A DNA stretch of 64,000 bases from CAISCU01 sp051861545 (GTDB lineage: Bacteria; Bacteroidota; Bacteroidia; UKL13-3): NCBI GenBank assembly GCA_051861545.1, contig JBIMKP010000019.1:14641-78640 (forward strand), read 5' to 3'. Below the pieces are notes generated by a model. That model saw only the letters and a list, made by a program, of their open reading frames with translations. It was not told where the DNA came from and did no database searches. The translations under genes and the position numbers were made by a program. Every line of letters begins with the position of its first letter. Position 1 is the stretch's first letter. Below, in pieces: positions 36,311-47,700 of the stretch.

Positions 36311-36466
36311 AAGACCCCGAAAGGTGGTCTCATGTTTATAGAAAAATGTGCTAAATGAATTCCCTCCAAATCTGCACCACGCGGACCTTCGGTCCGCGTG
36401 GTGCAGATTTGGAGGGTGTTCCTTCGTATTTAATTTTCTATAATAATGTCATCCATTCTGGATTTT
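36311..36466. repeat. Dispersed hairpin repeat, copy A
   Basis: A roughly 156-bp unit lying between converging gene ends. The outer arms are imperfect inverted repeats: ACATG/CATG-type ends with TTATAGAAAA at left (about 36335-36344) and TTTTCTATAA at right (about 36434-36443). The centre is a perfect 26-bp inverted repeat (36362-36387 with 36391-36416) around the loop TTC, containing GCGGACC/GGTCCGC, very GC-rich for this genome. A second copy lies at 48436-48592. Confidence 0.85.
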
Positions 36467-36600
36467 TAGAACTTGCTAGAAGAAACATAACACAAAATTT
36501 CATTTTTAGTAGTTTAGTTTGATTTAAATGAATAATAATCACCAAAAAAAATACAATAATTTTGTTTTTAGGTAAAGCAGTGAGTAATCGTATAATATTT

Positions 36601-36934
36601 AGGGCTTGCTGAAAAAGACAGAAACAGGTCAGATTTTAGGCGCTGCCAAAGTATACCGAATGCATTTTGTTAAAGTCCAATAAATTGGCCTAAACAAAAT
36701 TGCCTCGGTATTAAACTGTTTGATTTCCATTTTGTGTTTAAGATGTATATATAATACTTCAATTTGGCAGCAACGACAAAGATGACCTTGTTTCTGTTTT
36801 TAGGTAAATTGAAAACGAAATAGAATTGGTGCAAAGAATTTAAAGTAATTGTTCTTAAAAGCTTGCATTTAAATTATAAAAAATCAATTCAATTGACTGA
36901 TAATAAATACTATAAATGATTTTCAGCAGGCCCT
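36601..36934. mobile_element. MITE-like element with terminal inverted repeats and 4-bp duplication
   Basis: 334 bp bounded by 15-bp inverted repeats, AGGGCTTGCTGAAAA (36601-36615) and TTTTCAGCAGGCCCT (36920-36934), with one mismatch. It is flanked on both sides by ATTT (36597-36600 and 36935-36938), a likely target-site duplication. The interior has no ORF of note and carries further inverted segments (36617-36660 with about 36760-36803; ATACCGA...ATTTTGT with ACAAAAT...TCGGTAT). It ends 8 bp from the stop of the helicase gene. It looks like a non-autonomous transposon; no transposase is present in the window. The rest of the 738-bp gene-free stretch (36205-36942) holds hairpin repeat copy A. 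Confidence 0.7.
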
Positions 36935-36942
36935 ATTTATCA

Positions 36943-39900
36943 TCACTCAGATTTTGTAGCTTTCCAATTTTGAAAAAACACAAAAAACTCTGATTTTAAA
37001 TCCTCGGTAAGTCTCGAAAAACCAAGCATATTAGCAGCTAGAACAATTGCATCATCATCTTGAATTTGATAAGCTTCTGAAACAACTTTAGTAAAAGCTT
37101 TTGAAACTTCTTCTTGCGAAATGAATTCTGTTTTTCTTGAAGGTGCTGCTAATGAAGAACGGTCACGAACCTCAATTTCACGCTCATCAATATGAAATAA
37201 AAAATCAGCCTTTTTAATAAACATTTTGTTTTGATGTGCAAATACTGCTGCATCCTCTAAGTGAGTTCTGATTCTGCTTCCTAATCTCGTTATACCTAGT
37301 GCCTCAATAATTCGTCGACCTGCTTCTTCTATGTGCACTGGAGCCTCTACTTCTACAACTAAAAGCAACCATTGGGCTACCATAGCTAATGGCAGTTGAT
37401 GAATCTCTTTACCATTAGCATGAATATCTAGCTTGGCAAGCTCATATTGTTTAACTATATGCTTTTCGTTTTTTACAGATTCACGTATAATTATCGGTTC
37501 TTTAGTTTTGCTTTCTAGAGCAGCTTGAGGCTTATTTCTATCAAGCATTGCCTTTTCTATGGCTTCAATTGTTCTTTTGGTTTCTCTATCAGCATTTGCA
37601 AACCAATCGGTACTCCATATTCGGTGAATGGTCCAACCCATGCCTTCTAAAACTTGCTGCCGTAATCTATCTCTATCTCTTGCAGAACGAGCAGAATGGT
37701 ACATTCTTCCATCACATTCAATACCTAAAATGTAATTCCCATTTTTATCTCTTGCTGCTAAATCAATAAAAAAGCCATTGGCCCCAACCTGATGTACAAT
37801 ATCATAACCAAATTCTCTCAATTTTTCAGCAACATGAATTTCAAAGAAACTATCAGCAGAACGACCTGTTTCTTTAGACATATTTAGGTTACCATTTTCA
37901 GCATAAAAAAGAAAATTCTTCAGTGCTTTTACTCCCAAAGATTGTGTTTTACTTATATCAATATCTTCTGCTTTAATATTTGTAAATACTTCACAACATT
38001 GTCGTGCTCGAGTAATTAAAACATTTAATCTCCTCTCCCCTCCTATGCCATTTAATGGACCAAAACTCATAGCCAAATAACCTTCTTTAGTTTTTCCATA
38101 ACCAATCGAAATAAAAATTACATCTCTTTCATCTCCCTGCACATTTTCCAAGTTTTTAATGAATAATGGCTCATCTACATGCGATTGAATATAATTTTCA
38201 AGTTCAGGATATTCCTTTCTAGCTTGCTCAAACAAATTCTCTAAAACCTCTTTTTGTGCATTACTAAATGAAACTATACCTAGGCTAAGTTTAGGGTAAT
38301 TTCTTATATGAGTTAAAATTGCTTCAATTACTATTGCAGCCTCCATTTTATTACTTCGGCTTTGCCCTCTATCATAAAATGTTTCTGGATGATGGCGAAG
38401 TTTTAGTCCTAATTTTTCATGATTTGCAGCACTAGGAAATACTATTAAACGGTTATCATAAAATTCAAAATTTGATACTTTTATTAAAGATTCATGTTTA
38501 CTTCTATAATGCCACCTAAGCATTCCGCCACCAATTCCCTTTGCATCTGCCAAACCCAAAATACTTTCAATATCTAAAGTTAAACTTTCTTCCTCATCAA
38601 TCTCTTCAGAAATTGTTTCAAAGAAATTAGTTGGAGGTAATTGTTTTGAATCGCCAACTACAACTAATTGTTTTCCTCTTAAAATTGCACCTAAAGCTTC
38701 AACAGGTTTTACTTGTGAAGCTTCATCAAAAATCACCAAATCAAAATTCAATAATCCAGGAGGAATATAAGTAGCAATAGACATCGGACTCATCATAAAA
38801 ACTGGTTTTATATCTTGAATCGCCAAACCTGCTTGTTCAATAAGTTTTCGTAAAGGAAGATGTCTGATTTTTTTATTCATCTCGGTTCTTAAAATCATCA
38901 TTTGTCCACCTGCCATTGCGTTTGGCAAGGTATTAAAGTGAGTTAAAGAAGCCTTAGCCCTGTTTAATAAAAAATTCAGTTTATCTTCTTCTTTGAATTT
39001 ATTTATTAATTCCTCATGTCGGTTTCTATCAAAACGTTTTAAAACCTCATTAGAATTAATTGCTTTTTCATACAAGGTTTCAAGCCAAGCATTTTTAAAG
39101 CTCATACGTAAATAATCAGCAGCCAAATTCCAATTTAAACACAATGGAATAATATAATTTAAATTCCTTTCTTGAATTAAATCCAATGAATTATTCCAAG
39201 AACAAACCATATTTAAATCTTGAATTTCTGGTAACAATCTTTGAAACCATTTCTCTATTTCTACTGATTTCATTGCCCCCAAAGAACCCTTTATTTCTTC
39301 ATCAAATTCTATTGAATTCTTCCAATTTTGCCATGATAAATTGAAAGATTCTAAAAGCTTATCAAGTTCTATCTTTAAGCTTAAGGCCTTTGATTTATCT
39401 GATGGAATAGTTTTAAATACTTCAAAAGGAAAATCCATTTGAAAAAAACTAAACATAAATTCATTTATCTTCTCTAATTCCTTAAAACTACGATTAGATT
39501 TTTCCCATTTAGTTTTAAATAAATTCTCTGCAAGTATCTTATTCGAATCAATGATTGCTATATCTTTTTGTGCAAGAATAATTTCATCAATTATGGCAAG
39601 AATTTCAGAATCCTTAGGTTTTTGAATGGTTTTTGAATAAGAGAGAAAAAGCTTTTTTGCTTTTCTAAAATCGGAAATAATAAATTTATACCATTTATGA
39701 TGATGAGTTTCATAAATTGATTTTACTTCAGCCCAATCTTGTTGCAAAACCTCATCCTTCATCTTTGTTAAAACTGATAAAGAAAAAGATTCAAACTTTA
39801 ATCCAGCACTAATTAAATTTTTGAGATTATCCTGTTTAAGATGCCAGCTGTTATTTTGAATATCAACTCCGTTTAAATCAGGAGAAGCAATTATAAATTC

Positions 39901-41532
39901 TAAAAAATTAGCTAACTGTAAACGCTCTTGCCAAATCTCTGGAATAGGTAGTTTGTATTCAACAAAAATCTCATTCAGGTACTTATCTAATTGGGTGAAA
40001 TTTTCTAGTAATGAAGTAGAATTTTCGCTGATTAAGTTTAATTGTTTAGGTAAAACTGATTTGAATTTAGAACCATAATAAACCAAGTCTTTTGGAGAGC
40101 CAATTTCTTTCAGTTTCATCTCAATCCCATCTACCAAATCGGCTGCATTTTTATATAAATCTGCGTCGAGTAATGCAAGTTCATTATGTGGTAATTCAGG
40201 AAATTTAATGTCCTTGGTGCTTTCTTTTATTGAAAGCAACATACCAATTATTTGATGAAAAGTCAATCTACTTCCCTCAATTTCAGAATTTACTGCATCA
40301 CTATAAGCATTTAGTTCATTCTTCCTTTGTTTGAGTAATGAAAGCTCCTCTTCTAAATAAGAAGTTTGAGGTTTACCAATATCTAATACACGCTTGAGTT
40401 CTAATAATAAATCTTTTTTATTGGCTTTATGGCTATGTAATTCAAGACATGCTTCACCCAAACCACACATATCCATTCGTCTTTTTACGACTTCAAGAGC
40501 GGCCATTTTTTCGGCAACAAACAATACCTTTTTACCTTGACCAATAGCATTCCCTATGATATTGGTAATGGTTTGCGATTTACCAGTACCTGGAGGACCT
40601 TGAATGACTAAATGTTTACCCGAATGAACCTCCAATAGATTAAGCACCTGACTACTATCTGCATCAACCACTTGAAACAATTCATCAACTTGAGGATGTT
40701 TATCGATAAAAGTAGTATCAGAAGGAAAAGCAGAGAGATTAAAACCATCACCAAATAAACCTTGAATAACTTCATGATTAAATGGCTTTTTATCATCGGG
40801 CCAAAGAGAAGAATCTAGGTCATTATAAATTAAAAACTTCCCAAAAGAAAAGAAACCCAGCTCGGTTTTGTAAGCTTCTAATCTCCATCTTTCTTTATGA
40901 GAAATAATTTTATTTACTTGGTTGAAATAATTAGTAAAAGGTAAGTTAATTTCATCGTTAAATTCAGGAAGTTCAATTCCAAAATCTGATTTTAATTTAG
41001 CTTTTAAGGAAACATTTACTCCAAAATCAGCCTCAGAATAAGAAACTTGAAACTGATCTTTTGCATCTTTTCGTTCAATTCTTACTGGAATTAAAATGAG
41101 TGGAGCTTGTCGAAATTCCTGACTCGATTCATCTTCCAACCAATTTAAAATGCCAAAAGCAATAAAAAGAATATTTACACCTTGCTCTTCGATAATTGAT
41201 TGTGCAGTATTATAAGTAGAAAGTAAGCGCTTTTGTAGATTTAATTCAGACTCCTCTGTATCGAATTTAAACTGGGCGCCTCTTGTTGTTTTTACTGAAT
41301 TATTTTCTTGAGGGATTTCAATTTCAGTTTGAATAGTCGAAGCTTTCTTTTGCCTAAATCCAACAGAACGTTTTTCATTCACCAATAAATCAAAAACCAT
41401 ATCAGGTTGTTTGCAAACCAAACTAAGTCCCTTCGATTTGGGTAATCTATAATTCAACAAAGGATTGCGCATACTGAAATCGAGCAATTCCTTCCTTGAA
41501 TTTTCTATTAAATTTTGAATTGAATTATTCAT
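36943..41532 (-). CDS. DUF4011 superfamily 1 helicase-endonuclease (REase_MTES_1575 type)
   Basis: 1529 residues from ATG 41532; a TTG reading adds six residues. The N-terminal DUF4011 region (RKELLDFSMRNPLLNYR) is followed by an SF1 helicase with Walker A K318 (GPPGTGKSQT), Walker B DEASQ and GDSKQLPP, and the C-terminal motif LNVLITRARQCCEVF. Then comes a Vsr-like PD-(D/E)xK nuclease: D1257 in FFIDLAA, E1272 and D1274 in GIECDGRMYH, RDRDRLRQ, RIWSTDWF. A DUF3320-like winged-helix end completes it. All motifs look intact. Such single-gene helicase-nucleases occur in phage-defence islands; a defence role is inferred. Confidence 0.88.
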   Translation of the reverse strand: MNNSIQNLIENSRKELLDFSMRNPLLNYRLPKSKGLSLVCKQPDMVFDLLVNEKRSVGFRQKKASTIQTEIEIPQENNSVKTTRGAQFKFDTEESELNLQKRLLSTYNTAQSIIEEQGVNILFIAFGILNWLEDESSQEFRQAPLILIPVRIERKDAKDQFQVSYSEADFGVNVSLKAKLKSDFGIELPEFNDEINLPFTNYFNQVNKIISHKERWRLEAYKTELGFFSFGKFLIYNDLDSSLWPDDKKPFNHEVIQGLFGDGFNLSAFPSDTTFIDKHPQVDELFQVVDADSSQVLNLLEVHSGKHLVIQGPPGTGKSQTITNIIGNAIGQGKKVLFVAEKMAALEVVKRRMDMCGLGEACLELHSHKANKKDLLLELKRVLDIGKPQTSYLEEELSLLKQRKNELNAYSDAVNSEIEGSRLTFHQIIGMLLSIKESTKDIKFPELPHNELALLDADLYKNAADLVDGIEMKLKEIGSPKDLVYYGSKFKSVLPKQLNLISENSTSLLENFTQLDKYLNEIFVEYKLPIPEIWQERLQLANFLEFIIASPDLNGVDIQNNSWHLKQDNLKNLISAGLKFESFSLSVLTKMKDEVLQQDWAEVKSIYETHHHKWYKFIISDFRKAKKLFLSYSKTIQKPKDSEILAIIDEIILAQKDIAIIDSNKILAENLFKTKWEKSNRSFKELEKINEFMFSFFQMDFPFEVFKTIPSDKSKALSLKIELDKLLESFNLSWQNWKNSIEFDEEIKGSLGAMKSVEIEKWFQRLLPEIQDLNMVCSWNNSLDLIQERNLNYIIPLCLNWNLAADYLRMSFKNAWLETLYEKAINSNEVLKRFDRNRHEELINKFKEEDKLNFLLNRAKASLTHFNTLPNAMAGGQMMILRTEMNKKIRHLPLRKLIEQAGLAIQDIKPVFMMSPMSIATYIPPGLLNFDLVIFDEASQVKPVEALGAILRGKQLVVVGDSKQLPPTNFFETISEEIDEEESLTLDIESILGLADAKGIGGGMLRWHYRSKHESLIKVSNFEFYDNRLIVFPSAANHEKLGLKLRHHPETFYDRGQSRSNKMEAAIVIEAILTHIRNYPKLSLGIVSFSNAQKEVLENLFEQARKEYPELENYIQSHVDEPLFIKNLENVQGDERDVIFISIGYGKTKEGYLAMSFGPLNGIGGERRLNVLITRARQCCEVFTNIKAEDIDISKTQSLGVKALKNFLFYAENGNLNMSKETGRSADSFFEIHVAEKLREFGYDIVHQVGANGFFIDLAARDKNGNYILGIECDGRMYHSARSARDRDRLRQQVLEGMGWTIHRIWSTDWFANADRETKRTIEAIEKAMLDRNKPQAALESKTKEPIIIRESVKNEKHIVKQYELAKLDIHANGKEIHQLPLAMVAQWLLLVVEVEAPVHIEEAGRRIIEALGITRLGSRIRTHLEDAAVFAHQNKMFIKKADFLFHIDEREIEVRDRSSLAAPSRKTEFISQEEVSKAFTKVVSEAYQIQDDDAIVLAANMLGFSRLTEDLKSEFFVFFQNWKATKSE

Positions 41533-41787
41533 GTGATATTGATATTGCAATTAAACATGAAAAAACGAGATTAATGATGTTGAAATTAAAAAATGATTTT
41601 ATCAAAAAATTAAGAATTAAACGCAATTGAATTCAATATTTTTCGAAGGAAGCATCAGATTATCAACAAATAAGAAAAATAGGAGTTTCCACAATAAAAT
41701 GGGCAAAAACTCAGAATAATTAAAAGAATAATAGTTTAAATTAGTAGCTTCTAATAAACTGCAAGTCAAGTTGATAAATAATTACGC

Positions 41788-44700
41788 ATGAAAAAAATAA
41801 TACTCGCACTTTTACTTCCACTTTTTTCACTTTTAAGTTCAGAAGTTAAAGCCATTACAACATTGGATTTAGGGGCCGATTCAATACTTGTATGCAACAA
41901 TTCCTTTACAAATATTGTAGCTCCAATGACTTATCCTCAATATTTGTGGAGCACCGGAGATACCTTATTTTTCACCCGTGTTACAAAAAATGGTTGGGTA
42001 AAATGTACGGTTTCAGACTTTACAGGTTCTAGTAGTGATTCTGTTTACGTACAATTTGGTTCAGCTAATATTTTAGAAGCAGACACAACTATTTGTTCTG
42101 GAGCAACAATTCAACTTAATGCATTTCCTCGATTTGATTGCGGACCTTTCGGTACACCAGCTCGTCACAAAATAACTGGCCAAAGTTTAGGAAGTAATTT
42201 CTTATACATTGGTGCCTATAATGGTCATCATTATTACAAAATTACCAGTGCCGGAACTTGGTTAGCTGCAGCACAATTGGCACAAAGTACTGGCGGTTAT
42301 TTAGCAACCATTAATGATAGTTCTGAAATGAATTTCATTAAATCGAGTGGAGCTTTAGCCAATACAAACTTATGGTTAGGTTTATACAGACCCGCAGATA
42401 ATCAATCATTTCGTTGGTCGAATTGTGATAACTTTACTTATACAAATTGGTCAAGCGCTGCATCATCACCATCTACAACAAGTGGTGAAAATTATGTTTT
42501 TATGCGCGGAAGTTCTTGTACAGATGCTTTCACTTGGGAAAATATCACAAACAATAATTTAAACAATCCCGACCCATGTTTTCAAAGTATTTTTGGATTG
42601 GTTGAATTTGATGAAGAAAGCAATATTGGTTATACTTGGAGTACTGGTGATACCATTCCAACAATTACTATTTCACCGAATACATCTCAATCTATTATGT
42701 TGTTTGTTCAACAATTTGGAAAAACTTGTACAGATGAGGTGAATGTGAATATTTGGGATTTAAGCGATTTAATCGGTTTAGATAGTGTAAAAGTTTGTGA
42801 TGCTGATGAAATTATGTTAAACGTAATGACCGGCTTAAGCAGTTATTCTTGGAGCACAGGAAGTAATAATTCATCTTTAATAGTTAATAGTTCAAGTAAT
42901 CCGGGTTGGTATTATTTATCGGCAATTGCACCAGGAAATTGTTCTGGATTGGATAGTGTATACATAAGTGTTGCCAATACAACAATAAAAAATCAAGATA
43001 CTACTGTTTGTTTTGGTTCAAATGTAACTTTAAGAGGTCCAGTTGCTCCCTTGGCTTATCAAAACCAATATTCACAAAGTTTTGAAACTTCTCCATTCTC
43101 TGGATGGAACCAACAAATTTCATTCAACTTTAATTCATCAACAGTTTTAGGTCCATTTTATAACGACTCATTGGTTTATCTAGCAACATCATTACCAAGC
43201 CATGATTCTGCCAGAGTAAGTTTTGATTTATATATTCATGATACTTGGGAAGGTGAATGCTCTTCGGGAGGAAAAGATATACTTAAATTTTATGGTGGAA
43301 GTAAAATTGCCATGGAATCAAGTTTCTCAAACACACCAAGCTGCCAACAAACTTATTCAAATTCAGGATTACCAGGTTTATATGCGGCAGAGAATGATGC
43401 TGCAAAAAACAACTTAATTAGACGTTGTACAAATACTTCAAAAACAACAAAATATACTGTTACAAGAACATTTGCTCATTCAAGTGGAAAATTAGATTTA
43501 TCGTGGGTTGGTAGCTTGAATGACCTTCCAGGCAATCAAACAATTTGTGATGAAAGCTGGTCGGTAGATAATATCCAAATAGAACTAAGAAAAGCATCAA
43601 AACTAATTTGGTCGAATGGAGACAGCGCTCAAAACATTACTGTTACTCCCGCTTTAGGTGATAATTTCTATTGGTTAAAAGTTCCAGTTGGTAATGATTT
43701 CTGTATTGATACTGTTAAAGTAAGTACATATACCGGTCAAAAACCAATGGATTTATTCTTAGAAGATACTATCTATAATTGCAAGGCTTATTCAAGCACA
43801 GCAATATTGCCAAGTGGATTTAATTCTTATGTATGGAGCACAGGTGTTAATACTCAACAAGCTGATTTATATAATCCAGGATGGCATTATGGGGCAGTTG
43901 AAATTGCACTTGGAACATGTTTTGGAGTTGATAGTATTTACCATGATAAAGCTGGATTTACATTTGAAGTTAATGATACCAATATTTGTCCTGGTGCAAA
44001 TGTTGAACTTGTTCCTTTTAGAGAAACCTACTGTAACCCATTTGGAGGTCCTGCACAAACCAATTATGCTGCTGGACAAACAATTTCAGGTTATAATTAT
44101 TTAGGTTCTTACCAAGGTCATCATTATTACCAATCTATAAGCAGCAGTGATTGGACTGATGCTGCTCTTAATGCTTTAATAAATGGAGGGCATTTAGCAT
44201 GTATTAATGATATCAATGAACAAAACTTTATTAAGAATATCATTAGTGAAAATTCTTGGTTAGGATTATTTAGAAATTCTGATGGTTATCATAATTGGAT
44301 GAATTGTGATACTTTATTATATAGCAATTGGGATTTAAATGAACCAAAATTAAGTCCAAACGATAACGTATTTATGTTTGGTAACAATTGTTCATCATCA
44401 GGAAAATGGAAAAGCTTTGATGATAAAGATACCAATTCAACAGATGCATGTTTTAATGGTATTTATGGCTTATTAGAAATTGAAGAACAAAATTTCTTTT
44501 ATAATTGGTCAACAGGAGAAACTAGTCCTAGTATAAATATTACAACAACCAAAGATACATCGGTTAGTGTAACTGTTAGAAGATATGCCGATAGCAATTT
44601 AGGAGCTTGTAGCGCTGGAACAGTAAATATAAATATCACCAATAATTTGAACTTAAATATTGATGTTTTAAAAGGAGATACAATTCAGTGTATTACTAGC

Positions 44701-47700
44701 AATAACTTTAGGTTTGTTGATGTTTCAAACAATCCTGGAGAAACTTTATTCCGCCGTTGGGATTTTGGTGATGGAACAATAGCAATCGATTCTATAGCCA
44801 CAAAAAACTATAGTTCACCCGGAATTTATAAAGTAACTTTAGTACTAGAAAAAGCAGGTGGATGTGGAACATCTAAAGACTTTTTCGTTGAAGTTTTACC
44901 AAATCCAACACCTTTGATAATTAGTGCAACAAATCCTGTTTGTGCTACAACAACAGGTTCATATTTTGCAGCAACAAGTACCAATTTGGTTCACTCGTGG
45001 ACAGTTGCAGGTGGTAATATTACAACTGTATCCGGAATAAATAATGAAGAGTTACTTGTTACTTGGGGAAGTGCATCTTCCGGAACAGTAATTTTAAGAG
45101 ACTCAAATACCACAACCGGTTGTGCTGCAAATTCCAGTCCTACAATTGTTCAAATTAGAGCACTTCCAAAAGTAGGATTTACTATTGACGATAGCACCCA
45201 GTGCTTCAATGGAAACTCATTTACCTTTACCGATACTACAAAACAAATAACTCCGGTTTTACAAAGAATTTGGACTTATAGCGATTTGTTCCAAAGTACA
45301 GATTCTATAGCAAGCAAGAGCTTTAGTAGTGCTGGAATTCAAACCGTAAAATTAGATATTCAGAATACAGATGGATGTGTAAGTTCTTTAACCAAAAACT
45401 TATATGTTCTTATTAACAATACACCAGAAATTAATGGCCCAAAAACAACTTGTGCCAATAGTTTTGCTACTTATACAGTTTCAGGAGATACAAGTGTTTC
45501 AAGATTTACTTGGACTATTTCAGGAGGAACGATTGTTTCTGGACAGGGAACTGATAGTATTCGAGTTACATGGGGAACTTTAGGAAAAGGTTTAATTCAA
45601 GTTAAAGATTCAGTTAAACTTACAGGATGTGCTGCAACTAGTAATTTAGACACAGTATATATCAATCCATATACAGCCCTTAGTATAACTGGAACAAATC
45701 CTGTTTGTAAAAATGTTGCTGGATTTTATAGTGTTCCTTTCGATGCAAATAAAACTTACACATGGTCGATTACCAATGGAACAATTATTTCTGGACAAGG
45801 AAATTCATCTATTGCGGTATTATGGAACAATACTGGTTTAGGAACTTTAAGCGTAAAAGATTCATTAATAACCACTGGTTGTAATGGTACATCTAATACT
45901 TTTCAAGTTACAATTAATGGCTCTCCAGACCCAATTTTAACTGGAGACCAAATGGTTTGCTCTGAATCAATCACTATTTATTCAACAGCAGTAACAAGCG
46001 GCCATTATTACAAATGGACAGTTACTGGCGGTGAAATAATAAGCGGACAAGGTACAGGAAACTTGAGTATTAAATGGGACACTACAAGTGCTGGACCTAA
46101 AAATGGAAGTGTTGTTGTAATGGACTCAATTATTGCTACTGGCTGCAAACAAGCTACTACTCCATATTTAGTGCAAATCAATAAAACACCTAACCCAATC
46201 ATTACCGGAAAAACATCGGTTTGTGGATTAGATGAATTTAATTATTCAATTGAATTTAATAATTCAAGAGTTTATAATTGGGAAATTACAGGAGGTACAA
46301 TTGTTAACGGACAAGGAACAGCTATTTTAACTGTTAGATGGGATAATACCTCATCATTAGGAACACTTAGAGTACTTGATTCCGTTGTAAGTAGCGCATG
46401 TAAGGCCTTCTCTCCAGTTTTAAATGTTTCAATAAGTCCTGTTATTAAACCAAATATTTCAGGACCAACTAACTTATGTGAAAATGAATATGGCACTTAT
46501 TCTATTATTAACAGACCTGGCCATACATTTACATGGGCAATCAGTGGTGGTAGCTTCTTTAGTAATAAAGGAGATACAAATGTAACTATTCATTGGAATG
46601 GAGGCTCGCCAACTGGAGCCATTACAGTTAGAGATTCTAATAATACCTCTGGTTGTGCTATAAACTCTGATATCTTAAATATCAACTTAAACAAAATAAC
46701 CATTCCAAAAATTACTGGAAATGATACTTTATGCGAAGGGTCGACCGATGTATACAGCATATTACCAGAAACCAATCATTATTATACTTGGAATGTGAGC
46801 AATGGAACTATTTTATCAGGACAAAATACTGACAATATATCTGTAAGTTGGACTACTCCTGGAAATGGTAGTATTGTACTTTCAGATTCTGTAATCGCAT
46901 CTGGCTGTAAAGCAAATTCAGCACCATTAGATGTTGTAATTTCAGCAAAACCTGCTCCTGTAATTTCTGGACCAGCTACCGTTTGTAGCAATTCTAGCTC
47001 GGTATACATTACGCCTTTTGTACCTCGTCATAATTATATATGGACAGTTGGTGGTGGAAGTATACTTGCCGGACAGGGCTCGAATGGATTAACTGTATTT
47101 TGGTCGGGAACTGGAATTGGTAGTGTTACATTAGAAGAAATTGATTCAATAGCAGGATGTAGCACAAGCACTGTTGGTTATCCAGTATTGAAAAACTTAA
47201 ATACTGCTCCTGGAATAAGTGGACCAGCATCTGTATGCTTAAACACAGAAGGAATTTATACTACATTAAGTAATGCAGATAAAGTATTTATTTGGGATGT
47301 TATTGGAGGTAATATTTTAAGCGGACAAGGAACCAATGAAGTAAATATTTTATGGAATGTAAAAGGAAAAGGTTCTATAATTTTAAGAGATAGTTCTATT
47401 AGTAGTGGATGTACTTCTATTAGTACACTTTATGAAGTAGGAGTTATTAATGCACCAGTTTCATTAATTGGTGGAGCTACTCTAAGATGTGTTGGAGATA
47501 CTGCAAACTATGGAACAATACCAAATTCAAACAGAACTTATGATTGGGTAGTTACAGGTGGAACGATTATTAGTGGAGCAGGAACTGAAAGAATAACAGT
47601 TATTTGGAACCAGGCAGGTGATGGTTATGTTACCGTAACCGAAACTGTTTCAAGCACAAGTTGCAGTAGTACTTCATTTAGAAAAGTAACGGTTATTGGC

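Noticed and set aside
36564..36808. 13-bp direct repeat GTTTTTAGGTAAA at 36564-36576 and 36796-36808
   Set aside because: One copy is outside and one inside the MITE-like element; short and AT-rich, so it may be chance or a trace of an earlier event. Too weak to call.
41533..41787. A regulatory element in the 255-bp divergent gap between helicase and giant protein genes
   Set aside because: Only AT-rich sequence without a convincing palindrome, promoter pair or hairpin could be seen.
44930..47700. Long tandem repeats with common words such as the codons for SGQG
   Set aside because: These are PKD-like protein modules in one intact frame, not a DNA satellite or CRISPR array.
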